Shown here: piece after piece, positions 53,079 through 60,618 of the stretch
How the letters are laid out: each line of letters opens with the position of its first letter
Numbering within the stretch: position 1 is the first letter of the stretch
DNA from: Streptomyces sulphureus DSM 40104
GTDB lineage: Bacteria; Actinomycetota; Actinomycetes; Streptomycetales; Streptomycetaceae
Direction: 5' to 3'
DNA: 64,000 bases
Assembly: GCF_000381025.1 (NCBI RefSeq)
Contig: NZ_KB905813.1
Span: 540,716-604,715 of the forward strand
The notes under the pieces: model-generated
Told to the model about the DNA's origin: nothing
Database searches by the model: none
What the model saw: the letters and a program-made list of their open reading frames with translations, nothing else
Made by a program: the position numbers and the translations under genes

Positions 53079-54128
53079 GTGCGCATCGCCGTCCAGGGGG
53101 AGACGCTGCTCGAACGCCTCGCGCTGCGCAGCGGGCGCGTCCCGCTGCCGGCGCTCCAGTCGCTCGCCGGCATGGCCCTGCCCGGTGTCCTCGTCGCGAC
53201 CGTGCGCCTCGGCCTGCTGGAACGCCTCGCCGCGCGGAAGGCGACACCCGAACAGCTCGCCGAGGACCTCTCGCTGCGCGCCGACACCACACGGCTGCTC
53301 CTGGAGGCGCTCCGGGCGCTCGGGTACGTGCGCGCGGGCCGCCGCGGCCGCTACGCGCCGACCCGCGCGGCGCGGCGCTGGCTGCTCGCCGACTCGCCCC
53401 GCTCGGTGCGGAGTTACGTCGCCAGCCACGAGGAGTACTGGCCGTGGTGGTCGCGGCTGCCGGAGCACGCCGGCGGGGCCGCCGTCGTCGACCACCACCT
53501 CGCCCCGGCCGACTCCCCGTACTGGCGCGAGTACATCGAGGGGCAGTACGAGCTCGCGCGGTTCAGCGCCCCGGAGTTCGCAGCCGCGGTCCGGGTGCCG
53601 GAGAAGGCCCGCCACGTGCTGGACGTGGGCGGCGGTCACGGGTGGTACGCGGCGCAACTCTGTGCACGGCACGGGGGGTTGCGCGCCACCGTCCTCGACC
53701 TGCCGGGGAGCGTCGCCGTCGGCCGCCGCATCATCGCGGACGCCGGCTGGGCAAGCCGCGTCGACCACCGCGAGGGCGACGCACGCACCGCCCAACTCGG
53801 TTCCGGCCATGACGTGTTGCTCTGCCTCAACCTTCTCCACCACCTGCGGCCCGAGGAGATCCCCCCGCTGCTGCACCGCTTCCGCGCGGCCTTGCGCCCG
53901 GGCGGCACCCTCGCCGTCCTCGACCTCTTCGCGCGCGATCCGGACCAGCGCGGCCCCGACGCGACGGCCGCAGGACTGGGCCTCCTCTTCCACCTCAGCT
54001 CCGGCGCCTCCCTCCACGGACGGCGGCAACTCCTCGACTGGCTCGCCGAATCCGGGTTCGTGGAACCGCGCAGCACGGAGCTGCGCCGTATCCCCGGCCA
54101 GGTGCTCTTCCAGGCCGTCGCGGGGTGA
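53079..54128 (+). CDS. SAM-dependent O-methyltransferase
   Basis: 349 residues from GTG with GAAGGAGA upstream. An N-terminal winged-helix dimerisation domain (LGLLERLAARKATPEQLAED) is followed by the Rossmann motif HVLDVGGGHGWYAAQL and LLCLNLLHHLRPEEIPPLL, the Methyltransf_2 layout used for small phenolic molecules. Last gene of the phenolic-lipid operon, probably methylating the hydroxylated product. Forty-three nt separate it from the hydroxylase. Confidence 0.88.
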   Translation: MRIAVQGETLLERLALRSGRVPLPALQSLAGMALPGVLVATVRLGLLERLAARKATPEQLAEDLSLRADTTRLLLEALRALGYVRAGRRGRYAPTRAARRWLLADSPRSVRSYVASHEEYWPWWSRLPEHAGGAAVVDHHLAPADSPYWREYIEGQYELARFSAPEFAAAVRVPEKARHVLDVGGGHGWYAAQLCARHGGLRATVLDLPGSVAVGRRIIADAGWASRVDHREGDARTAQLGSGHDVLLCLNLLHHLRPEEIPPLLHRFRAALRPGGTLAVLDLFARDPDQRGPDATAAGLGLLFHLSSGASLHGRRQLLDWLAESGFVEPRSTELRRIPGQVLFQAVAG

Positions 54129-54134
54129 GAGGAC

Positions 54135-54384
54135 TCAACCCCGGCGGCCGGCGGCTGCGTCGGGCGCCACCGCGGCCAGGACCCGTGAGCGGTGCACCGC
54201 CGGTGTGCCCCAAGCATCCATCAGGGCGCGCACCTTGGTCAGCGAGCCGGCCCCACACCCGCAACCCGGGCCCGGCGTCCCCCGCTCCCCAGGCGCGGGA
54301 CGCAGCCGGCGCCTCGGCCGCCGTGAGCAGGTCGTTGAGCGACCCCGCGAACGCGCGCCGCTCCTCGGTGAGCGCGAACCTCAT
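54135..54384 (-). pseudogene. Stub of a second acyl-CoA dehydrogenase
   Basis: The start at 54384 overlaps the upstream dehydrogenase stop in an ATGA. The first 50 residues are a clear ACAD N-terminus (MRFALTEERRAFAGSLNDLL, GLRVWGRLADQG). The reading then fails; a different frame supplies LMDAWGTPAVHRSRVLAAV and a stop at 54135, a plausible C-terminal end. Nearly all of the gene is missing, as after an internal deletion. Confidence 0.75.
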
Positions 54385-55532
54385 CGGGCCCCCCTCGGCA
54401 GGCCGAGCAGCCGCTCGGCGACGATGTTCCGCTGGATCTCGTTGGTGCCGGCGTAGATGGGCCCGCCGAGCGAGAAGAGGTAGCCGTCCGCCCACGCGCC
54501 CTCGGCGTCGCGCAACTCGGCCTGCGGGCCGAGGAGTTCGAGCGCCGTCTCGTGGAGCCCGACGTCCAACTGGGACCAGAAGAGCTTGTTGACGCTGCCC
54601 TCCGCGCCGACCTCCCCGCCCTCGGCGACCTTCGTCACCGTCCCGAAGGTGTAGAGCCGGTACGCTTCCGCCGCTATCCAGGCGTCCGCGACACGGTCCC
54701 GTGCCTCGGGCAGCGAGGCGCCGCGCTCGCACCAGAGTTGGAGCAGTCGGTCGGCGGCGGCACAGAACCGGCCGGGTGAGCGCAGCGAGAGTCCCCGTTC
54801 GTTGCCGGCCGTGCTCATCGCCACGCGCCAGCCGTCACCGGGGGCGCCGAGGACGTCCTCGTCGGGGACGAAGACCTCGTCGAAGAAGAGCTCGGCGAAC
54901 CCCGGGTTCCCGTCGAGCTGCGGGATCGGGCGGACGGTGAGCCCCTCCGCGTCGAGGGGGAAGAGGAAGTAGGTGAGGCCGCTGTGGCGCCTCGCCTGCG
55001 GGTCCGAGCGGAAGAGGCCGAAGCCGCGGTCGGCGAAGGCGGCGCGCGAGCTCCACGTCTTGGCGCCGCTGAGCAGCCAGCCTCCGCGGGCCTCGTCGCG
55101 GACGGCGGTGCTGCGCAGCGACGCCAGGTCGCTGCCGGCCTCCGGCTCCGACCAGCACTGCGCCCAGACCTCCGTCCCGTCGGCCAACCTCGGCAGATAG
55201 CGCTGCTGTTGCTGCGGAGTGCCGTGCGCGAAGAGGATCGGTGCCAGCAGTGAGATGCCGTTCTGGGCCACCCGCACGGGGGCGCCCGCGCGGTAGTACT
55301 CCTCCTCGAAGAGAACCCACTCCAGCAACGTCGCGCCGCGCCCGCCGTACTGCTCGGGCCAACTCACCACCGACCAGCGCCCGGTGGCGACTTCGCCCTC
55401 CCACGCGCGGCGCGCTGCGAACCCCTCCGCAGAGTCCGTCGGCGGCAGTGGCTCCGTCGGTACGTGGGCGCGGAGCCAGGCGCGTGCCTCGTCGCGGAAG
55501 GCGAGTTCGGACTCGCCGAGATCGAGGTTCAT
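54381..55532 (-). CDS. Acyl-CoA dehydrogenase (steroid-type FadE)
   Basis: 383 residues. WSVVSWPEQYGGRGATLLEWVLFEEEY, CWSEPEAGSDLASLRSTAV and the C-terminal GGPIYAGTNEIQRNIVAERLLG are ACAD motifs. Ala occupies the place of the YEGT glutamate, as in one chain of the heteromeric steroid acyl-CoA dehydrogenases. The expected partner chain is the stub at 54135-54384, so a working heteromer is unlikely unless a partner is encoded elsewhere. It lies in the unit divergent from kstR2. Confidence 0.9.
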   Translation of the reverse strand: MNLDLGESELAFRDEARAWLRAHVPTEPLPPTDSAEGFAARRAWEGEVATGRWSVVSWPEQYGGRGATLLEWVLFEEEYYRAGAPVRVAQNGISLLAPILFAHGTPQQQQRYLPRLADGTEVWAQCWSEPEAGSDLASLRSTAVRDEARGGWLLSGAKTWSSRAAFADRGFGLFRSDPQARRHSGLTYFLFPLDAEGLTVRPIPQLDGNPGFAELFFDEVFVPDEDVLGAPGDGWRVAMSTAGNERGLSLRSPGRFCAAADRLLQLWCERGASLPEARDRVADAWIAAEAYRLYTFGTVTKVAEGGEVGAEGSVNKLFWSQLDVGLHETALELLGPQAELRDAEGAWADGYLFSLGGPIYAGTNEIQRNIVAERLLGLPRGAR

Positions 55533-55725
55533 GAGGCGTCCCGCCCCGCGTCCCGCATCCGTCTGGCGTCCATGCCGGCGAGCGAATCGTCGCGCCGGCG
55601 GCGAGGTAGGCGGCGGCCGTCTCGTGGACGCGTTCCGCGAGTTCGCGGTACCCGAGGCGCACCCTTCCTTCGACCACGGCCGGGCGGTCGTGGTACCTCT
55701 TCGCCATCTCCCGCACGAGCTGGGG
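55529..55725 (-). pseudogene. Stub of an acyl-CoA synthetase (FadD3-like position)
   Basis: The first 42 residues (RYHDRPAVVEGRVRLGYREL, ERVHETAAAYLAAG) are the N-terminus of an AMP-forming CoA ligase. The next segment is out of frame. A third frame supplies RDDSLAGMDARRMRDAGRDAS and a stop that overlaps the FadE start in an ATGA, as an intact upstream gene would. More than 1.3 kb of a normal ligase is missing, consistent with an internal deletion. By position it corresponds to the HIP-CoA ligase of KstR2 regulons. Confidence 0.7.
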
Positions 55726-55767
55726 ATCGTTCTCGGAGTACTCGCGGTGACCACATTCTCCTCCAAG

Positions 55768-55781
55768 CGAGCAATTGCTTG
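55768..55781. promoter_or_regulatory. Inverted-repeat operator, KstR2-type
   Basis: CGAGCAATTGCTTG, a near-perfect palindrome around AGCAATTGCT, lies between the divergent ligase/FadE unit and kstR2. A similar CAAGCGATTGCTAG lies upstream of ipdA, and a half-site CAAATGCTTG (55914-55923) precedes kstR2 itself. The shared motif suggests one TetR regulator acts at all three. Confidence 0.65.
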
Positions 55782-55949
55782 TTTGGCATCGTACTCAGGC
55801 GGTGCGGCGCTGAACAGAGCCGCTCACACGGGTTCTACGGCCACTGCTCGCCGGGGTGGCAGGTCGGTACCGGCCGCGCGGCGGTCGTCGGCTGTGGCAG
55901 AATCGCCGGCGGTCAAATGCTTGTTGTGGCACATCAGGAGGGACGACAG

Positions 55950-56603
55950 ATGGCGGCGAAGCCCCGGCAGGGTGCCGTGAAGAACCCAGGAGCGCCGCCG
56001 GCCGGCAAGGGCGTCGCGAAGAGCGGCTCGGCGCGGCGCGGCGAGCTGCTGGAGATCGCCGCCGGCATGTTCGCGACCCGCGGCTACGCGGAGACGACCG
56101 TGCGCGACATCGCCGACGAGGCGGGCATCCTCTCCGGCAGTCTCTACCACCACTTCAGCTCCAAGGAGGCAATGCTCGACGAGATACTCCGCGACTTCCT
56201 CGTCAACCTCCTCGACCGGTTCACCGCGATCGAGAAGCAGGCGGGGGAGCCGAGGGAGGCGCTCGAGGAGCTCGTCAACGCCTCGTTCGACGCGATAGCC
56301 ACGGCCCCGCACGCCGTGGCGCTCTACCAGAACCAGGTCGGCCCGCTCAGCAAGCAGCCCGGCTTCGAGTACGTCGGCGAGTCCAGCCGGAAGATCGAGG
56401 CCGTGTGGGTGCGGGTGCTGGGCGCGGGGCAGAAGTCCGGCGCCTTCCGCAACGACATCGACGTCAAGCTCGCCTACCGGTTCATCCGCGACACCGTCTG
56501 GTCGTCGGTGCGCTGGTACCGGCCGCGCGGCAAGTACAAGGTCGACGCCGTCGCGAAGCAGTACCTGCGCATGCTCCAGGGCGGGCTGCTCGCGCAGCAG
56601 TGA
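55950..56603 (+). CDS. kstR2: TetR-family regulator KstR2
   Basis: 217 residues from ATG with GGAGG upstream. After a basic 25-residue N-terminus, the DNA-binding domain reads RRGELLEIAAGMFATRGYAETTVRDIADEAG and GSLYHHFSSKEAMLDEIL. The ligand domain ends YRFIRDTVWSSVRWYRPRGKYKVD. These segments closely follow mycobacterial KstR2, which represses cholesterol C/D-ring genes until HIP-CoA is bound. Its neighbours (FadE, CoA-ligase stub, ipdA, ipdB) fit the same regulon. Confidence 0.9.
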   Translation: MAAKPRQGAVKNPGAPPAGKGVAKSGSARRGELLEIAAGMFATRGYAETTVRDIADEAGILSGSLYHHFSSKEAMLDEILRDFLVNLLDRFTAIEKQAGEPREALEELVNASFDAIATAPHAVALYQNQVGPLSKQPGFEYVGESSRKIEAVWVRVLGAGQKSGAFRNDIDVKLAYRFIRDTVWSSVRWYRPRGKYKVDAVAKQYLRMLQGGLLAQQ

Positions 56604-56639
56604 TCCGGTGCGGCGTGCGCCGGCGCCGAACTCGCGTAT

Positions 56640-57398
56640 TCAGCCGCGGACTTCACGGTCGCGCAGGCCCTCCGGGTCGATCACCTCACGGATCAGCCGC
56701 AGTTCCTCGCCGGTGGGCGCGCGGGTCACCTCCGCCCCGTCGGTGTCGAGCGCGAAGCCCGTGCGCGCGCGGACCTCGTCCGCGGTGACTCCGGGATGCA
56801 CCGACTCCAGACGGAGGCGCCCTTCGGGCCCGAACCCGAGCACGGCGAGATCGGTGACGACCGCCCCCAGGCGGTGGTGGCGCCCGGCCGAAGTGTGCCT
56901 GTGCGCACGGTCGTTGCCCACGCCGGAGACGACATCGACCTGCTCGACGAAGACCTTGGGCGAGTGCCGGGCGACGAAGTAGTCGGTGCGGTGGTTGACG
57001 GTGTTGCCCGGTGCTCCCCGTACGCCGATGAGTTGGCGGTCGGGCCTGCGCCAGTCGCCGATGAGGGAGATGTTCTGGTTCCCGTACCTGTCGATCCGGC
57101 TCGCGCCCATCATGCTTTGCCGCCGCCCGCTCTCGACGATGTCGAAGACGGTGCGGAAGGGCAGCCACCCGCTGACGACGCCGCCCTCCGCGGCGGTGGC
57201 ACCGAGCGGGGGCGGCTCGCTCATGAGGTACGCCTCGCCGTCGGAGAGGACGAGTTCGGGTGTGTGCGTGAGCCGGGCGAGGCGGGCGCCGATCGTGGGT
57301 ACGAAGCCGACCGTGTGCGCCAGCACCTCTCCCGCGCCGCGCCAGGTCTCGGCGCAGGCCACCGCGCAGACCTCGGCCCTGGTGAACCCCGCGCTCAT
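56640..57398 (-). CDS. ipdB: CoA-transferase-like ring-opening hydrolase, beta chain (IpdB)
   Basis: 252 residues. FTRAEVCAVACAETWRGAGE, LSDGEAYLMSEPPPLG, GASRIDRYGNQNIS and DYFVARHSPKVFVEQVDVVSG resemble the beta subunit of the IpdAB hydrolase, which opens the last steroid ring after HIP-CoA oxidation. It is a relative of class I CoA transferases, beta chain. The start overlaps the ipdA stop (ATGA). Confidence 0.88.
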   Translation of the reverse strand: MSAGFTRAEVCAVACAETWRGAGEVLAHTVGFVPTIGARLARLTHTPELVLSDGEAYLMSEPPPLGATAAEGGVVSGWLPFRTVFDIVESGRRQSMMGASRIDRYGNQNISLIGDWRRPDRQLIGVRGAPGNTVNHRTDYFVARHSPKVFVEQVDVVSGVGNDRAHRHTSAGRHHRLGAVVTDLAVLGFGPEGRLRLESVHPGVTADEVRARTGFALDTDGAEVTRAPTGEELRLIREVIDPEGLRDREVRG

Positions 57399-58279
57399 GC
57401 CGTCGCCTCCTGCCTCTTCCCGGCGCGGTCCGCGTGGAAGCGGGCCACGGCCGCCTGGTAGTGCGCCTCGTCGCCGCTGAGGTACGTACGCGCGAACTCC
57501 CGCCAATCATCGGGGCGTTTGGCGGCCGTCGCGTACTCGGTCTGGAACGGCTCGTCGCGGGCGTACTCCGGGGGACAGGTGGTGAAGTGGGCTCCGTGCG
57601 GCGCCTCCACCACCCCGGTTGTGAAGATCTGGCTGAGCAGGAGGGACTGCGGGGGTCCCGCGTCCAACAGGGCCGTTGTGGGCACGAGTTCCTCGCAGCT
57701 CACGTAGCACCGGTCGGCCGCACGCGCGTAGAGGTCGTCGAAGTACGGGTCCGGGCCGAGGTATTGGCCGTTTCCGGTGCGGTCGGCGCGGTTGACGTGG
57801 ACGAGCGCCGCGTCGAGGCGCAGTGCCGGCATCGCGACGTGCTCTTCGTCGCAGTAGGGCGAGGCGACGGTCTTCAGCCCGGGGTTCATGGTGAGCACGT
57901 CCGAGCGGAGGCCCGTCCGGGTGGGGAGGAAGGAGAGGCGGCTCGCGGCGGCGCGCAGGCCGGCGACGAACATGCCCTCGTCGTACTCGGCCACCTCGAT
58001 CGTGCCGGTCTCCCGCGCGGCGCGGAAGTGCGGGTCGAGCGGGATGCTGTCGAGGGACACGAAGCCGTAGACGAGCTTGCGCACCTTGCCCGCCGCGCAG
58101 AGCAGGCCGACGTCGGGGCCGCCGAGGCTCACCACCGTCAGGTCCGTGACGTCGCTGTGGAGCAGGGCGCGCACGAGTGCCATCGGTTTGCGGCGCGAGC
58201 CCCAGCCGCCGATTCCGATCGTCGAGCCCGACGCGAGGGTGGCGGGGAAATCGTCGAGGGCCATGGTCTTGTCCGTCAT
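57395..58279 (-). CDS. ipdA: CoA-transferase-like ring-opening hydrolase, alpha chain (IpdA)
   Basis: 294 residues from ATG 58279 with GAGGAGAG upstream. SGSTIGIGGWGSRRKPMALVRALL, LVYGFVSLDSIPLDPHFRAARE and DEEHVAMPALRLDAALVHVNRADRTGN match the alpha subunit of IpdAB. The two subunits form a heterotetramer that cleaves a cyclic beta-diketone CoA ester late in steroid catabolism. The gene is coupled to ipdB. Confidence 0.88.
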   Translation of the reverse strand: MTDKTMALDDFPATLASGSTIGIGGWGSRRKPMALVRALLHSDVTDLTVVSLGGPDVGLLCAAGKVRKLVYGFVSLDSIPLDPHFRAARETGTIEVAEYDEGMFVAGLRAAASRLSFLPTRTGLRSDVLTMNPGLKTVASPYCDEEHVAMPALRLDAALVHVNRADRTGNGQYLGPDPYFDDLYARAADRCYVSCEELVPTTALLDAGPPQSLLLSQIFTTGVVEAPHGAHFTTCPPEYARDEPFQTEYATAAKRPDDWREFARTYLSGDEAHYQAAVARFHADRAGKRQEATA

Positions 58280-58653
58280 GCCTCTCCTCTCTGGAGTCGG
58301 TGCGGTCGGTCGCCGAGCGTGTCGGCGTGCGGGTGCGAGGGACGGGGCCAGGGCGATGCCTCGCCGGACTGCGTGTGCGCCGTGCGCGTCCGGGAGTTCT
58401 GGCCGGAGAGCCTCAACGCTGCTTCGGGCGGCTCGAGTTGAGTCGACGTGTAGAGCAACGAAGTCGTGCCGCGGGCTGTTCGGAAGGTGGCGGCCTGCTC
58501 GCAACGGTGCCGGTGCGCTGCTGTCGTACTGCGGGGGAGCGGCGGGGGGTTGTCCGCTGCCTCGGTGGTGTAGGCCTCGGCGGTGGGCGTGTCGAGCCAA
58601 CGGCGGGCGCAAAAGGGCGCGTTGTGCATGTCGGGGTGAAGGCCGGTCCGCAT
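58276..58653 (-). CDS. Possible leader ORF or gene remnant before ipdA
   Basis: A 125-codon frame opens at ATG 58653, six nt after a TAGAGT -10 box (58660-58665, minus strand), as a leaderless gene would. It closes in a TGA that overlaps the ipdA start (ATGA). The product (MRTGLHPDMHNAPFCARRWL...) is rich in Arg, Thr and Pro and resembles no family. It may be the stub of a deleted regulon gene or non-coding. A KstR2-like operator lies just upstream, so the transcript probably begins here. Confidence 0.35.
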   Translation of the reverse strand: MRTGLHPDMHNAPFCARRWLDTPTAEAYTTEAADNPPPLPRSTTAAHRHRCEQAATFRTARGTTSLLYTSTQLEPPEAALRLSGQNSRTRTAHTQSGEASPWPRPSHPHADTLGDRPHRLQRGEA

Positions 58654-58676
58654 GCGCTCACTCTACTCACGTCAAC

Positions 58677-58690
58677 CAAGCGATTGCTAG
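58677..58690. promoter_or_regulatory. Second KstR2-type inverted repeat
   Basis: CAAGCGATTGCTAG shares the CAAGC-nATT-GCT core with the site near kstR2. It lies 12 nt before the TAGAGT -10 box of the ipdA transcript on the minus strand, a suitable place for repression. Confidence 0.6.
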
Positions 58691-58868
58691 GGCCTGCGGG
58701 AAGGGCGGCTCACGCTCGGACGGTCGGGAGAAGGGTTGGGGGAGCGGCCTGCGCTGTTCCAGCACAGGCGTCCGGTGAGCAGGTCGCACGACGCGACGGG
58801 TGGTCCAGTCGGGCCCGACGCGGGTGGTTCGCCACGTCCCGCGGCCGGCTCACTACTAGGCTGCGACG

Positions 58869-59627
58869 ATGGAGCGCGCAGCCGAGGTGCCCGAAAACCC
58901 CGCCCCCGTCGCAGGTCCGGGGCGCACGAACGACTACGACGGTTTCGCGGAGGCGTACGCGGCGGAGAACGAGCACAGCCTCGTGAACGCCGGTTACGAG
59001 CGGCCCGCGATGCTGGCCCTCGCCGGGGACGTGGCCGGTCACCGCATCCTGGACGCCGGCTGCGGCTCGGGCGCCCTGTTTGCCGCACTTCGCGACCGCG
59101 GTGCGGTCGTCGCCGGCATCGACGCCAGCGCCGGGATGCTGGCCGTGGCCAGACGGCGGCTGGGCGAGGAAGCCGACCTGCACGTGGGCGACCTGAGCGA
59201 GCGCCTACCCTTCGACGACGGCGCGTTCGACGACGTGGTCGCGTCGCTCGTGCTGCACTACCTGGAGGACTGGGGGCCGACGTTGGCCGAGTTGCGGCGC
59301 GTGCTCAGGCCCGGCGGCCGGTTGATCGCCTCGGTGGACCACCCGTTCGTGGCCTATACGCTCCAGGAGCCCCGGCCCGACTACTCCGCGACCACCGGCT
59401 ACTCCTTCGACTGGGAGTTCGGCGGGCGGTCCGTCCCGATGCGGTTCTGGCGCAGACCGTTGCACGCGATGACCGACGCCTTCACCGCCGCCGGCTTCCG
59501 TCTCTCCACCCTCAGCGAGCCGCAGCCCGACCCGGCCGCCCGTGAGCTGTTTCCCGACGGTTTCCATGACCTGTCGACCAAGCCCTGCTTCCTGTTCTTC
59601 GTCGTGGAGGCGCGGCCTCAGGGCTAG
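58869..59627 (+). CDS. Class I SAM-dependent methyltransferase
   Basis: 252 residues. RILDAGCGSGALFAALRDRGA is motif I, FDDVVASLVLHYLEDWGPTLAEL and RVLRPGGRLIASVDHPF are later motifs. A small-molecule methyltransferase of the UbiE/Methyltransf_11 type. TAGGCT (58857-58862) ends six nt before the ATG, so the gene is leaderless. It bears no obvious relation to the steroid genes on either side. Confidence 0.9.
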   Translation: MERAAEVPENPAPVAGPGRTNDYDGFAEAYAAENEHSLVNAGYERPAMLALAGDVAGHRILDAGCGSGALFAALRDRGAVVAGIDASAGMLAVARRRLGEEADLHVGDLSERLPFDDGAFDDVVASLVLHYLEDWGPTLAELRRVLRPGGRLIASVDHPFVAYTLQEPRPDYSATTGYSFDWEFGGRSVPMRFWRRPLHAMTDAFTAAGFRLSTLSEPQPDPAARELFPDGFHDLSTKPCFLFFVVEARPQG

Positions 59628-59631
59628 GGCT

Positions 59632-59910
59632 CAGGAGGGCGAGGCGGACGCCTGGCAGCGCGTCGCCCTGGACCAGCAGCGCGGTCTCCACGCCGAGCAG
59701 GAGTACGTATTCCACGGACCTCCGCCCACCGCGGGCACCGAGCTGACCGCCCGGTCGACGGTGACCGAGATGTACACCAAGCAGGGCAGGCGGGGCGGCG
59801 AGCTCACCTTCGCCGTGATGGTCACCGAGTTCCGCGACGCGCACGGCCGTCTCGTGGCGGAGGCGAGGATGACCGGCGTCGAGACCGGCGGCGTCCCGGA
59901 GGCGTCATGA
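59632..59910 (+). pseudogene. FAS1-like (MaoC N-terminal type) dehydratase, N-terminus missing
   Basis: The readable part (LDQQRGLHAEQEYVFHGPPP, STVTEMYTKQGRRGGELTFAV, MVTEFRDAHGRLVAEARMTG) is the second half of a FAS1-like dehydratase domain of about 150 residues. The first 60 or so are gone and no start codon or ribosome site fits; the frame runs back into the methyltransferase end. The stop overlaps the next ATG (ATGA), the coupling of an intact dehydratase pair. Confidence 0.7.
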
Positions 59911-60560
59911 CGACGGGCCGTGCCGCGCTCCCGCCTGCGCCCGGACCCGCCGTGCACGGTCCTGTGACGCGCACCGACTTCGTCCGCTACCAGGGCGCCT
60001 CGGGCGACATGAACCCCGTCCACCACGACGAGGAGTACGCCAGGGCCGCCGGCTTCCCCTCCCCGTTCTCGGTGGGGATGTTCCGGGCGGGGCTCCTCGC
60101 CTCCTGGGCCACCGACTGGCTCGGCGCGCACAACGTGCGCCGCTTCCGGGCCTACCTCGGTGAACTCGACGCCGCCTACGGCGCGGTGCTCGCCACCGGC
60201 GGCGACGCCGCCACACGTCTCCGTGCTCTGGTCCTCGCCTCCCTGCACGTCTCGCACGCCCGCCCGCACGCGACGGAGGTCTACCAGCTCAACCGCGGCT
60301 ACTTCGCCTCGCACGACCGCTTCGCCTCCGTACGCGGGGCTGCCGCGCGGATCTTCAGGACGTGGCAGGAGACGATCGCCGACGGCGTCGCGGAGCGCGC
60401 CTTCCGCCGGGACGTCGGAGCACGCGTCTTCCACCGCTTCCTGCGGGACGCCGTCTTCCTCTCGGTGCGGTGGTTCCGCCCCTCCGAGGGCTACGGCGTC
60501 GAGGAACTCGCCACGGACACCGCGGAGATCTTCCTGGAGGGATTCGGCGCGGACGAATGA
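59907..60560 (+). CDS. Chimeric MaoC dehydratase - TetR (KstR2-like) C-terminal fusion
   Basis: 217 residues in one frame. Residues about 18-72 are a MaoC hot-dog start with the catalytic segment RYQGASGDMNPVHHDEEYARAAG. From about residue 75 (AYLGELDAAYGAVL) the chain becomes the ligand-binding domain of a TetR regulator: FASVRGAAARIFRTWQETIAD and HRFLRDAVFLSVRWFRPSEGYG, which parallels KstR2 (YRFIRDTVWSSVRWYRP). Neither part is complete: the hot-dog fold lacks its second half and the regulator lacks its DNA-binding domain. It looks like the product of a large in-frame deletion. Confidence 0.75.
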   Translation: MTTGRAALPPAPGPAVHGPVTRTDFVRYQGASGDMNPVHHDEEYARAAGFPSPFSVGMFRAGLLASWATDWLGAHNVRRFRAYLGELDAAYGAVLATGGDAATRLRALVLASLHVSHARPHATEVYQLNRGYFASHDRFASVRGAAARIFRTWQETIADGVAERAFRRDVGARVFHRFLRDAVFLSVRWFRPSEGYGVEELATDTAEIFLEGFGADE

Positions 60561-60618
60561 GGCCCGACCGAAGGCACAAGGGATCAACGCCCCTGCTGCG
60601 GAGGGCCGTTGGACGTCC

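Noticed and set aside
54000..60600. Transposon-mediated damage of the steroid region
   Set aside because: No transposase fragment, terminal inverted repeat or target duplication was seen at the deletion points.
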